Source: DAOMNN01 sp035443825
GTDB taxonomy: Bacteria; Pseudomonadota; Gammaproteobacteria; Burkholderiales; Rhodocyclaceae
Assembly: GCA_035443825.1 (NCBI GenBank)
Contig: DAOMNN010000052.1
Location: 1-25,222 of the forward strand
Length of the DNA: 25,222 nt
Reading direction: 5' to 3'
Translations under genes and position numbers: made by a program
The notes under the pieces: generated by a model
What the model saw: the letters and a program-made list of their open reading frames with translations, nothing else
Told to the model about the DNA's origin: nothing
Database searches by the model: none
Shown: positions 7,342 through 15,019 of the stretch, piece by piece
Layout of the letters: each line of letters starts with the position of its first letter
Position numbering within the stretch: the first letter of the stretch is position 1

Positions 7342-9219
7342 CTATCGCTTCCGCTGCAGTGGCGCGGGGACGTAAACCTCGACCGGAACCGACATCAGGT
7401 TCAGCCCGAGGGGCGTATTCTCGAGGTTTGCGATGCGCTCATCGACGAAGGCCAGGGTGTTGCGCCGGAACAGGAAGGTGTAGGGCTGGTCCGCGACCAG
7501 GATGCGCTCGGCCTGTTGCCACAGCATCATGCGCTTGTCCTCGTCCACCTCGGCCCGCGCTGCATCGATCAGGCGATCCAGTTCGGGATTGCGGTAGCCG
7601 ATGAAATTGTCGCCGCCCTCCAGCGTCTGGCTCGAATGGAACATCTGGAAGATGTCGATCTCGATCCCGGAGGTCCAGCCCAGGGTGATGGCGTCGAAGT
7701 CCTTGCGCTGGATGTTCTCGAGCATCACCGACCACTCGGTCGGACGCGGTCGCATCACGATGCCCGCGCGCGCGTACAGATCGCGCAGGAACAGCACCAT
7801 GCGCCGCGTATCCTCGTTGTCCTGGAAGAAAGTCATCTCGAACTCGAACGGCTGGCCGTCCGGCCCCTGCAGGACGCCATCGCCGCTACGGTCCTCGAAG
7901 CCGGCTTCGCGCAGCAGTTCGCGAGCGCGCTCGAGGTCGTATTCGATCGACTGAAGGGAAGGGTCGTGCTGCGGCGAACGCGGACTGAACGGGCTGACCG
8001 CCGGCTCCGCATAGCCGAGCAGCACCTCCTCGATGACGCGCTGCACGTCGGTCAGATGCGACATCGCCAGGCGCACCCGCGGGTCCGCGAAACGCGTCGG
8101 CGCATCGCCCCGCTGCTGGTTCCAGGCGATGTAACTGTAGCCGGCAGTCGGGCTCATGTACTCGAAATTCAGCGTGCGTTCGCGCAGGCCCTCGTCGTCG
8201 AGAAGCCTCTGGTACTCGCGCGGCCGCGCGCCATAGACGTCGATATCCTGATTGCGGAAGGTGGTCAGGCGCGCGCTGTCGTTCTCGATCACGCGCCACA
8301 CGATGCGATCGAAGGACGGGTCCACCGGCCCCCAGTAGCGCGGGTTGCGCACCAGCTCGACCCTGCCCTGATCCGGGGTCCAGCCTTCCGGGTCGGCGAG
8401 GCGATACGGTCCCGAGCCGAGCAGCAGCCCGCGGCTCTCGTTGAACGCACGCGGATCGTCGAGATAGCGGCGGTAGAAGTGCTCGGGCAGGATGTCCAGC
8501 GTGCCCGCCAGTTGCAGGCTGTTGAAATAGGGTTCCGCGAAAACGAATTCGACGGTGTGGTCATCGAGCGCCGTGACGCTCTTGATCTTCGACAGATAGG
8601 CGCGACTGCGCGGCGCGGCGATCACCTCGTTCATGATGAACTCGAAGGTGAACGCGAGATCGCGGGCGGTAAGCCGCTCGCCATCGGAGAAATTCACATC
8701 ACGTCGCAGCCTGAAGGTGATGGTCAGGCCGTCCTCCGAAATCGACCAGTCCTCCGCGACCAGACCACGCCACTCGAGGGTATCCGGGTCGCGCGTGAGG
8801 AGCGACTCGATGACGTAGGCCTGCACCTCGCTGGCGTAGGCGTCGGCCGACACCAAGGGCGTCAGGGTACGCAGGCCGGTGCCGAAGGCCAGCATGAGCC
8901 AGTCGCCGCTGGCATAGTCCGGCCGTGCCGCAGCGCGACGCGCGCGCTCGAAGGCGTCCAGTCCCGACACGCCCGTCGAAGCACGCACCGATGCGTCGGC
9001 GACCCGCAAGTCGCCGCTGCGCAGTGTCTGCTCCAGATCGCGCAACAGCCCGCGAGTACGCCGGATGTCCTCGGCCTGTTCCTGCATGATGCGCGTCATC
9101 TCGGCCATGCGCTGCCACTGCCGGTCGACCTGGATCATCATCAGCACGAGCAGGACGGTGACCAGCCCGAAGCCGAGCCACAATCCCCACCGGCTGCCGC
9201 CACCCCTTGCCGTATTCAT
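7342..9219 (-). CDS. Peptide ABC transporter substrate-binding protein, membrane-anchored
   Basis: Family 5 extracellular solute-binding protein, 625 residues, first gene of the importer operon. Residues about 11-30 form one hydrophobic helix with no evident signal-peptidase site or lipobox. Residues about 31-70 are polar and heptad-like (probable coiled coil), and the binding domain follows from about residue 85 to the end. Typical SBP_bac_5 landmarks are present: L-A-E-D-W-like G-L-V-A-E-D-W-S-I-S-E-D-G-L-T, the L-T-A-R-D-L-A-F-T-F-E-F segment and the G-S-G-P-Y-R-L segment. Size and order (binding protein, two permeases, fused ATPase) recall YejABEF, but the anchor is not typical of YejA. 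Ligand unknown; peptides are the default. A weak GGGAAG precedes the ATG. Confidence 0.9.
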   Translation of the reverse strand: MNTARGGGSRWGLWLGFGLVTVLLVLMMIQVDRQWQRMAEMTRIMQEQAEDIRRTRGLLRDLEQTLRSGDLRVADASVRASTGVSGLDAFERARRAAARPDYASGDWLMLAFGTGLRTLTPLVSADAYASEVQAYVIESLLTRDPDTLEWRGLVAEDWSISEDGLTITFRLRRDVNFSDGERLTARDLAFTFEFIMNEVIAAPRSRAYLSKIKSVTALDDHTVEFVFAEPYFNSLQLAGTLDILPEHFYRRYLDDPRAFNESRGLLLGSGPYRLADPEGWTPDQGRVELVRNPRYWGPVDPSFDRIVWRVIENDSARLTTFRNQDIDVYGARPREYQRLLDDEGLRERTLNFEYMSPTAGYSYIAWNQQRGDAPTRFADPRVRLAMSHLTDVQRVIEEVLLGYAEPAVSPFSPRSPQHDPSLQSIEYDLERARELLREAGFEDRSGDGVLQGPDGQPFEFEMTFFQDNEDTRRMVLFLRDLYARAGIVMRPRPTEWSVMLENIQRKDFDAITLGWTSGIEIDIFQMFHSSQTLEGGDNFIGYRNPELDRLIDAARAEVDEDKRMMLWQQAERILVADQPYTFLFRRNTLAFVDERIANLENTPLGLNLMSVPVEVYVPAPLQRKR

Positions 9220-9431
9220 GCGCTTCCCACCTGTTTCTGGTTGCGATTACTTTAACCCAGATTCCGCCCCGCAAAAGGCAATGACGCAGCCGCCCCTGCG
9301 CAAGCGCGGACACCTGCGAGGCTTACGCACTGAAACAACTCTCCATGGAGGCGCCGCTCTGCTCAACGACATTTGACGTACCATGGGGTTCCCGGATTGC
9401 ATCGTCGCCATTGAACGAAACCCTGCTCCGC

Positions 9432-10637
9432 ATGACGTCACGTCCCGCCCTGCTACTCGCCACCTTGATCCTGTCACCGGCCTTCGCCCAGCACGATCCC
9501 GCCGCGAACGATCCCGCGTTCGCACGCTGCATTGCCGAACTTCGTGCGCAGACCGCCTCGCGCGGCGTAAGCGCGGCCACCTTCGATCATCACACCGCCA
9601 GAGTGGCGCCGGACATGGACGTCATCGCCCTGCTCGACCGGCAACCCGAATTTCGCACCCCGATCTGGGACTACATGGCCGGGCTGGTCGATGACGAGCG
9701 TATCGATGACGGCAAGGCGATGCTGTCCGAGTGGCGTGACACGTTGCGCCGCATCGAGGCGGAGTATGGCGTGGACATGGAAACCGTGGTCGCGATCTGG
9801 GGCGTCGAGAGCAATTATGGACAGACCTTCGGCAAGCGCCCTGTGGTCACCTCACTGGCGACGCTGTCGTGCTTTGGACGCCGCCAGGACTTCTTCCGCG
9901 GCGAGTTCTTCACCACACTGAAAATCCTCGAGCAGGGCCATCTCGACGCGGATCGCCTCGTCGGCTCCTGGGCCGGCGCCTTCGGGCATACCCAGTTCAT
10001 GCCGTCGACTTTCATGCGCATCGCGGTGGACTTCGACGGCGACGGCCGGCGAGATCTTCTGGGCAGCGTTCCGGATGCGCTCGCCTCGACGGCGAATTAT
10101 CTCAAGAATTCAGGGTGGCAGACCGGGCAACCGTGGGGGCACGAAGTGCGCCTTCCGCCCGGATTCGACGCGTCCACTGCGGGCCGGCGCAACAAGCAGC
10201 CCATGTCGGCGTGGGCGGCACAAGGGCTGCGCCTCGCGGACGGATCCCCTCTGCCCTCGTCGGGTGCCGCTGCCGGACTGTTGCTGCCGGCGGGGGTCGA
10301 AGGCCCGGCCTTCCTCGTGCTGCGCAACTTCGATGCCCTCTTCTCTTACAACGCGGCTGAAAGCTACGCACTCGCGATCGCACACCTCTCCGACCGACTG
10401 CGTGGCAGGGGCGACTTCGCGACACCGTGGCCCACCGACGATCCCGGGCTATCACGCGCCGAGCGCCGCGAGGTTCAGAAACTCCTGCTGGAACGGGGAT
10501 TCGACATCGGCGAGGTCGACGGCATTATCGGAGCCAACACCCGTCGCGCAATCCAGGAACTGCAAGCGTCGCTTGGCCTCCCTGACGACCACGGACGCGC
10601 AGGGCGCCGGCTTCTCGAGGCGCTGCGACGCAATTGA
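9432..10637 (+). CDS. Lytic murein transglycosylase (MltB-like) with peptidoglycan-binding domain
   Basis: Periplasmic enzyme of 401 residues that cleaves the MurNAc-GlcNAc bond with 1,6-anhydro product formation. A Sec signal peptide is visible at residues 1-18 (ending P-A-F-A before Q-H-D-P). The catalytic core contains W-G-V-E-S-N-Y-G with Glu126 as the expected acid, and the family segment G-A-F-G-H-T-Q-F-M-P-S-T-F, where His replaces the common Gln-Pro pair. Residues about 340-400 form a PG_binding_1 domain (V-Q-K-L-L-L-E-R-G-F-D, then G-I-I-G-A-N-T-R-R-A-I-Q). The ATG at 9432 fits the signal peptide; the ribosome site is weak, and the open frame reaches back to 9345. No lipobox is seen, so it is probably soluble, unlike E. 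coli MltB. Confidence 0.92.
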   Translation: MTSRPALLLATLILSPAFAQHDPAANDPAFARCIAELRAQTASRGVSAATFDHHTARVAPDMDVIALLDRQPEFRTPIWDYMAGLVDDERIDDGKAMLSEWRDTLRRIEAEYGVDMETVVAIWGVESNYGQTFGKRPVVTSLATLSCFGRRQDFFRGEFFTTLKILEQGHLDADRLVGSWAGAFGHTQFMPSTFMRIAVDFDGDGRRDLLGSVPDALASTANYLKNSGWQTGQPWGHEVRLPPGFDASTAGRRNKQPMSAWAAQGLRLADGSPLPSSGAAAGLLLPAGVEGPAFLVLRNFDALFSYNAAESYALAIAHLSDRLRGRGDFATPWPTDDPGLSRAERREVQKLLLERGFDIGEVDGIIGANTRRAIQELQASLGLPDDHGRAGRRLLEALRRN

Positions 10638-10784
10638 GCACATCGTCAATGACGACGCGGCTAATCCGGATATTTCATGAATTGCATGCGCCCTCGCTCG
10701 GTCTTTGTCCCGTAGGGGAATCCCTGCGTGATCATCACTCGCATTCACCAAACATCCGGGCTGAAGACGCCTTTTCGAGGGCGC

Positions 10785-10825
10785 ATCGAACGCAAGGGCG
10801 ACCATCGGTCGCCCTTGCGTTCGAT
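10785..10825. terminator. Perfect 19-bp inverted repeat (terminator-like)
   Basis: Left arm ATCGAACGCAAGGGCGACC, a 3-base ATC loop, and an exact reverse complement at 10807-10825. It lies between two converging genes, the transglycosylase ending at 10637 and the 47-residue gene ending at 10839, where a bidirectional terminator would be expected. Neither side has a T-run, so the role is inferred from position and the perfect stem. Confidence 0.55.
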
Positions 10826-10838
10826 CAGGCATCGTGGT

Positions 10839-10982
10839 TCAAGTACTCGTCTTGGGCGTGCTCATCTGGCCTGACCCGGTCTTGCCGTCAATCGTTTTTC
10901 CCTTGTCGCCGGGACACGCCATTACGGAGGCAGATCCTGCGGCAAACACGACGGCCAGAATCGCAGCTAAACGTCTGATCAT
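10839..10982 (-). CDS. Small secreted or lipoprotein, 47 residues, unknown function
   Basis: A 47-codon gene read by hand on the minus strand. It starts M-I-R-R-L-A-A-I-L-A-V-V-F-A-A-G, a clear signal peptide with two arginines and a hydrophobic core, then S-V-M-A-C-P-G, which is close to a lipobox (Cys at residue 23). The mature part is about 25 residues, rich in Gly, Lys, Thr and Ser, and looks disordered. An AAGGAGG ribosome site lies seven bases before the ATG, and a promoter-like TTGATT-N17-TAGGAT lies about 40 bp upstream. A perfect hairpin follows the stop. These signals together make it a believable gene although I recognise no family. It could be a small cell-envelope lipoprotein. 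Confidence 0.6.
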   Translation of the reverse strand: MIRRLAAILAVVFAAGSASVMACPGDKGKTIDGKTGSGQMSTPKTST

Positions 10983-11027
10983 CCAGCATCCTCCTTCGTA
11001 TGAGCGAACATCACGCCCGTCGATTCC

Positions 11028-11056
11028 ATCCTAGGTCACGCATGCGACCGAATCAA
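11028..11056 (-). promoter_or_regulatory. Predicted promoter of the 47-residue gene
   Basis: On the minus strand TTGATT (11051-11056) and TAGGAT (11028-11033) are 17 bases apart, each matching four of six consensus positions. The predicted start of transcription near 11021 gives a leader of about 40 nt that contains the AAGGAGG ribosome site. Pattern-based only. Confidence 0.45.
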
Positions 11057-11219
11057 GCGCTCTGCGCAAGCGCCTCCGGAAGTCCGCGACGAGGGGCGTT
11101 TGCAGGTGGCGGAACCAGGAAGGCACGGCTTCATCATCGACTTGCAGACGGATATCGCGCTACCTATGATGACCTTGATCGTCCGCATCGCGCTGACGAC
11201 CCGGTGGTGACGCACCCCA
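11057..11219. other. Non-coding stretch before MITE copy 2
   Basis: Together with its neighbours this belongs to a 568-bp gene-free region between the 47-residue gene and nirS. The region holds the small-gene promoter, this stretch, MITE copy 2 and the nirS promoter. In this part I see no credible gene, RNA or regulatory motif; open frames across it lack ribosome sites and family signal. Confidence 0.45.
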
Positions 11220-11381
11220 GGAGGCTGTCGGACTTGAGCGATCGTCACTCGCGACGTGGAAACGCGAGGACAGATTCGGCCGTTTTTGAGGCGCATAGCG
11301 GTTCCATGCAACGAAGAAACGGTCGGATATGGACCGCGTTCCCACTGGTGAAGTGGATCAGTCTCAAGTCCGACAGCCTCC
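11220..11381. repeat. MITE-like element, copy 2
   Basis: Non-coding element of 162 bp with perfect 19-bp terminal inverted repeats, GGAGGCTGTCGGACTTGAG at 11220-11238 and its exact complement at 11363-11381; pairing extends one base further each side. The interior matches copy 1 (2753-2917) in the same orientation, including the T-run, the GCATA...ATGC palindrome and the ACCGCGTTCCCACTGG block. Its perfect ends make it the better-preserved copy. It ends about 75 bp before the FNR/Dnr-type box of nirS. No clear target-site duplication could be identified. Confidence 0.87.
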
Positions 11382-11455
11382 TAGGCAAGCTGACGTACGC
11401 AGCCCCCCCCAAGCGGCCTAATTAGTTCGTTTTTAATTTGATTCCAGCCAAAATC

Positions 11456-11496
11456 TTGACGCAGGTTAAAGACACACTAGGCATAGGGGTACAAAT
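11456..11496 (+). promoter_or_regulatory. FNR/Dnr-type box and -10 of the nirS promoter
   Basis: TTGACGCAGGTTAA at 11456-11469 fits the Crp-Fnr family pattern TTGAY-N4-RTYAA used by Dnr/NnrR/FNR regulators. A -10-like TACAAA lies at 11490-11495, which places the box centre about 40 bp before the expected transcription start near 11502, the spacing of class II activation. The gene therefore probably responds to low oxygen and NO or nitrite. A near-identical box precedes nirT. Confidence 0.65.
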
Positions 11497-11550
11497 TACG
11501 AACTGGCTAAAGCAAGCCACATTCGGCGATTTCTGAAGGGAGATTTGACA

Positions 11551-13200
11551 ATGCAAGTGAATCTGAAGCTCCGCAAGAGCTACACGGCAGTGCTCGCGGC
11601 CATGTTGGTTGGCGGGATGGCGGCAGTCAGTGGCTCGGCCGTCGCGTCCGAACCCACCCTGAGCAAGGAACAGTTCGACCGCGCGAACCTGTTGTACTTC
11701 CAGCAGTGCGCCGGCTGTCACGGTGTGCTGCGCAAAGGCGCAACCGGCAAGAACCTCGAACCCGAGAACATGCTCAAGCTCGGCCAGCAGCGCCTTGAGC
11801 GCATCATCTCGCTGGGTACCGAAGGCGGCATGAACAACTTCGACAAGATCTACTCTGCCGAAGACATTTCGCTGCTCGCCACCTACGTCCAGATGACCCC
11901 CCCGGTTCCGCCGGAGTTGTCCCTGGCGCAGATGAAGGAGAGCGTCAAGCGTCACGTCGCGGAAGCCGATTATCCGACCAAGCCGATGCACGGCCGCAAC
12001 TGGAAGAACTTCTTCCTCGTCATCGAGCGCGATCACGGTTCGGTTTCGGTCATCGACGGCGACAAGTATGAACTCGTCGCCCGCATCCCGACCGGCTACG
12101 CGGTGCACGTACTCAAGACCGTGGAGAACAACAAGGCGGTCAAGCATCCGAAGCCCGAGGAGATCGGCCGCTTCTGGTACACCATGGGCCGCGACGGCAA
12201 GATGACCAAGATCGACCTGTGGCAGGTTCCGGAGAAGATGCTGGTCGCCGAAACCCAGATCGCCTACGATGCGCGCGACGTCGCCGTATCGGGTGACGGC
12301 AAGTACGTCATCGGTGGCGGATACTGGCCGCCGCACTTCGTGATCCTGGATGCCGCCTCGATGGAGCCGCTCAAGGTCGTTTCCGCACGTGGGGTCAACA
12401 TCGATGGCGAGTACGTCAACGAAGCCCGCGTTGCCGCGATCTACGATACGCCGCTGGCACCCACCTGGCTGGTCAACATCAAGGAACTGGGCCAGACCTG
12501 GCAGGTCGATTACTCCGACCTCGACAACCTGCGCATCGACATGATCGACAACTCGAAGTTCCTGCATGACGGCTTCTTCGATCCGACCGGTCGCTACTTC
12601 CAGATCGCCGCCAACGCATCCAACCAGATGGCGATCATGGACACGCAGACGCGCAAGCTGGAAGCGCTGATCGACACCGATCTGCGTCCGCACCCGGGTC
12701 CGGGCGCGAACTGGATCGATCCGACCTGCGGTCCGGTCGGCGGCACGCCTCACCTTGGCGTCGGCAAGATGACCGCCTGGGGCAATGATCCGGCCGGCAA
12801 CAAGGATCACGCGTGGAAGATCTGCTACGAAGTCGACACCGACGGTCCGGGCCTGTTCATCCGCACCCATCCGACCAGCGATTACGTGTGGATCGACCAG
12901 ACGCTGCATCCCGAACCCGAAGTCCAGCAGTCGATCAAGGTCATCGACAAGAAGACGCGCGAAGTGGTCAAGACGATCCGTCTGACCGAGCAGAAGGGTC
13001 AGGTCGCGGTGCACTTCGAGTTCAACCACGACGGCACCGAAGTCTGGGCGTCGGTATGGAACCGCGGCGACAGCCTGCAGCCGAACGGCTCGATGATCAT
13101 CTTCGATGCCAAGACGCTGGAAGAGAAGGGACGTGTGGAAGGCTTGTACGCACCGACGGGCAAGTTCAACGTCTATAACCGTACCCATCACGTAACTTGA
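11551..13200 (+). CDS. nirS: Cytochrome cd1 nitrite reductase (NO-forming)
   Basis: Periplasmic dissimilatory nitrite reductase that reduces nitrite to NO in denitrification; 549 residues, the usual length. An N-terminal Sec signal ends near S-A-V-A-S. The cytochrome c domain carries C-A-G-C-H at residues 53-57. The eight-bladed heme d1 propeller follows, with the proximal His186 in G-Y-A-V-H and the active-site histidines His339 (F-L-H-D-G) and His381 (R-P-H-P-G-P-G-A-N), aligned by eye with the Pseudomonas enzyme. It ends in the conserved P-T-G-K-F-N-V-Y-N. The ATG at 11551 has an AAGGGAGA site at good spacing; an upstream in-frame TTG at 11545 is too close to that site. The enzyme needs heme d1, whose synthesis genes are not in this window. 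Confidence 0.98.
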   Translation: MQVNLKLRKSYTAVLAAMLVGGMAAVSGSAVASEPTLSKEQFDRANLLYFQQCAGCHGVLRKGATGKNLEPENMLKLGQQRLERIISLGTEGGMNNFDKIYSAEDISLLATYVQMTPPVPPELSLAQMKESVKRHVAEADYPTKPMHGRNWKNFFLVIERDHGSVSVIDGDKYELVARIPTGYAVHVLKTVENNKAVKHPKPEEIGRFWYTMGRDGKMTKIDLWQVPEKMLVAETQIAYDARDVAVSGDGKYVIGGGYWPPHFVILDAASMEPLKVVSARGVNIDGEYVNEARVAAIYDTPLAPTWLVNIKELGQTWQVDYSDLDNLRIDMIDNSKFLHDGFFDPTGRYFQIAANASNQMAIMDTQTRKLEALIDTDLRPHPGPGANWIDPTCGPVGGTPHLGVGKMTAWGNDPAGNKDHAWKICYEVDTDGPGLFIRTHPTSDYVWIDQTLHPEPEVQQSIKVIDKKTREVVKTIRLTEQKGQVAVHFEFNHDGTEVWASVWNRGDSLQPNGSMIIFDAKTLEEKGRVEGLYAPTGKFNVYNRTHHVT

Positions 13201-13220
13201 TGGTCTAGGTAGCGGAAGAC

Positions 13221-13250
13221 GATGGGGTGCCAATGGCACCCCATCTTCAC
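13221..13250 (+). terminator. Rho-independent-like terminator after nirS
   Basis: Perfect 11-bp stem GATGGGGTGCC / GGCACCCCATC around an AAT loop, 20 bp after the nirS stop, followed by a T-rich TTCACTT. It separates nirS from nirT, which has its own regulator box, though read-through is possible. Confidence 0.75.
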
Positions 13251-13355
13251 TTCTGGAATCGGACGTCCACCTCGATACGAGAGTTCGTCTGTCCGAATCA
13301 CTGCTTTATTGATGTATGCTGGACTCAACCCTTAAACCTTATCAACATCCGGGAA

Positions 13356-13397
13356 TTGACCCAGATTAATGCGGGCGGAACGCGGGAGGCAGATAGT
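13356..13397 (+). promoter_or_regulatory. FNR/Dnr-type box and -10 of the nirT promoter
   Basis: TTGACCCAGATTAA at 13356-13369 matches the TTGAT-N4-ATCAA consensus at eight of ten half-site positions and closely resembles the nirS box. A GATAGT hexamer at 13392-13397 is a plausible -10, placing the box about 41 bp before the expected transcription start. This suggests that nirT and the following cytochrome gene are a separate transcript under the same regulator as nirS. Confidence 0.6.
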
Positions 13398-13461
13398 CCA
13401 CTCCGATCCTGCGTGCTGCAAGAGCCTCTCCCTGATCAATCCTTTCAGATGAACCAAGAAA

Positions 13462-14064
13462 ATGGACAATCAAAACTCTGACCAACGCCCCGGACTGCTC
13501 GCTCGCCTCAAAAAGCCGAGTTCGCGCTATTCGGTAGGCGCACTGCTGATCATCGGTATCGCAACCGGCATCATCTTCTGGGGCGGATTCAATACCGTCA
13601 TGGAATGGACCAACACGGAGAAGTTCTGCATCTCGTGCCATGAAATGCACGACAACGTGTACAAGGAATATCAGCACACGATCCACTACAACAACCGTAC
13701 CGGTGTACGCGCGGTCTGTTCCGATTGCCACGTTCCTCAGGAATGGGGACCGAAGATGATTCGCAAGATCCAGGCCTCGCGCGAAGTCTGGGGCAAGATC
13801 ACCGGCACGATCAACACCGCCGAAAAGTTCGAAGCCAAACGCCTCACCCTGGCCCGACGCGAGTGGAAGCGCATGATGGCCAACGATTCGCTGGAGTGCC
13901 GCAACTGTCACAGCTTCGAGAGCATGGACAAGGAAAAGCAGGCCACGCGCGCCGGCCGACAGCACCAGAATGCTGTCGAAGAGGGCATGACCTGCATTCA
14001 GTGTCATCAGGGCATCGCGCATGAACTGCCCGAAGACATGGAAGACGACGATTACCTCAACTGA
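13462..14064 (+). CDS. nirT: NapC/NirT-family tetraheme cytochrome c
   Basis: Membrane-anchored quinol dehydrogenase of 200 residues that passes electrons from the quinol pool to periplasmic acceptors. One N-terminal membrane helix lies at about residues 24-43. Four heme-binding motifs follow: C-I-S-C-H (56-60), C-S-D-C-H (86-90), C-R-N-C-H (146-150) and C-I-Q-C-H (178-182), the complete NapC/NirT set. The acidic C-terminus is short. Position directly after nirS and before a NirB-like cytochrome matches the nirSTB order known from Pseudomonas stutzeri, which is why I call it NirT rather than NapC; no nap genes are nearby. The ribosome site is weak (AAGAAA). Confidence 0.93.
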   Translation: MDNQNSDQRPGLLARLKKPSSRYSVGALLIIGIATGIIFWGGFNTVMEWTNTEKFCISCHEMHDNVYKEYQHTIHYNNRTGVRAVCSDCHVPQEWGPKMIRKIQASREVWGKITGTINTAEKFEAKRLTLARREWKRMMANDSLECRNCHSFESMDKEKQATRAGRQHQNAVEEGMTCIQCHQGIAHELPEDMEDDDYLN

Positions 14065-14113
14065 TCCGCACCGCGGCACGCGCCGCTATTCAATGACTGA
14101 CGGGGGATTGACT

Positions 14114-14998
14114 ATGAAGAAGACATTTCTTGCTATTGCGATCGGCGCAAGCTTCACCATTGGGCAGGGCATGGCCGTGGCGGCCCCGCCGGCCGACTGG
14201 AGCAAGGTCGGGGCAACCGAGATTACCGTGTTCTACCCGGGGATCTCGCCTATGGAATGGATCACCGGACCGTTGCGCATCGATCGTGTGCGCCACGGCG
14301 GCGGTCGTGCCTTCACCCAGGGCGACACCTGTGCCGAATGCCACGCCGATGAAACCGCGCAGATGGGCCAGAAGATCGTCACCGGCGAGAAACTCGAGCC
14401 AAACCCGGTTCCGGGCAAGCCCGCCTCGATTCCGGTCACGATCCAGGCGGCACACGACGGCGAGAACCTCTACATGAAGTTCAGCTGGAAGCAGCCGGGG
14501 GCGGCGAACTCGCCCAAGATGGATGACAAGAACCCCATGAAGATCGCGTTCATGCTCGACGACGGCAAGGTCGCGATGGCCGATCAGAGCGGTTGCTGGG
14601 CCAGTTGCCATGCCGATTCACGCACGATGCCCGACGGTGCCGACGACAAGACCAAGTACGTCAAGGACGGGTCACTCGCCAGCGGCGTGTTCTACGACCT
14701 CGTTCAGTGGCGCAGCGGCGAGAACAAGGCCTTCAACGGCTACGTCGCCGACAAGCGCGTGCAGAACGAAGGCGGCGGCATCGTTGCCGAAGGCAAGCTC
14801 GACGGCGACACGTGGACCGTCGTGTTTCAGCGCAAGCTCGCCGGCGGAGAGGGTGACGTGAGCCTGGAATCGGGCAAGGCCTACAATTTCGGCTTCGCGA
14901 TTCACAACGAGAACACCGCCGGACGCTATCACCATGTCTCGCTTGGCTACACGCTCGGGATCGACGCCGACGGCCACATCAAGGCGAGCAAGCAGTAA
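14114..14998 (+). CDS. nirB: NirB-like diheme cytochrome c-552 (ethylbenzene-dehydrogenase-related haem-binding domain)
   Basis: Periplasmic protein of 294 residues. A Sec signal is visible at residues 1-22 (ending A-V-A-A). It resembles the cytochrome c-552/EB_dh haem-binding domain family. C-A-E-C-H at residues 73-77 is a standard heme c site. C-W-A-S-C-H at 161-166 has three residues between the cysteines (CX3CH) and is probably the second, non-standard site. The segment around I-P-V-T-I-Q-A-A-H-D-G-E-N-L-Y-M-K-F-S-W is the typical beta core. The ATG at 14114 is chosen over 14093 because GGGGGA lies suitably upstream. Third position after nirS and nirT fits NirB of P. stutzeri, a proposed electron carrier for NirS; this symbol is unrelated to the assimilatory NADH nitrite reductase NirB. 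Confidence 0.75.
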   Translation: MKKTFLAIAIGASFTIGQGMAVAAPPADWSKVGATEITVFYPGISPMEWITGPLRIDRVRHGGGRAFTQGDTCAECHADETAQMGQKIVTGEKLEPNPVPGKPASIPVTIQAAHDGENLYMKFSWKQPGAANSPKMDDKNPMKIAFMLDDGKVAMADQSGCWASCHADSRTMPDGADDKTKYVKDGSLASGVFYDLVQWRSGENKAFNGYVADKRVQNEGGGIVAEGKLDGDTWTVVFQRKLAGGEGDVSLESGKAYNFGFAIHNENTAGRYHHVSLGYTLGIDADGHIKASKQ

Positions 14999-15019
14999 GC
15001 GGGTGCGTCGTCAACAAGG

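Noticed and set aside
5812..9255. A 1147-codon open frame on the plus strand across the permease and binding-protein genes.
   Set aside because: It is an antisense shadow of three well-supported genes in high-GC DNA; its translation is rich in Arg, Gln and His with no family motif and no ribosome site.
9220..9431. Promoters in the divergent region between the ABC importer and the transglycosylase.
   Set aside because: TTGACG on the plus strand and TAAAGT on the minus strand are present, but neither has a convincing partner hexamer at proper spacing.
10634..10978. A 114-codon plus-strand open frame after the transglycosylase gene.
   Set aside because: It crosses the perfect inverted repeat and is antisense to the small signal-peptide gene; no ribosome site or family signal.
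11403..11410. A run of eight C before the nirS promoter, considered as a phase-variable tract.
   Set aside because: It is outside any coding frame and upstream of the predicted regulator box; a single short run with no supporting evidence.
11422..13239. A 605-codon open frame on the minus strand opposite nirS.
   Set aside because: nirS has a complete set of catalytic motifs and a promoter; the opposite frame shows only mirrored codon bias.
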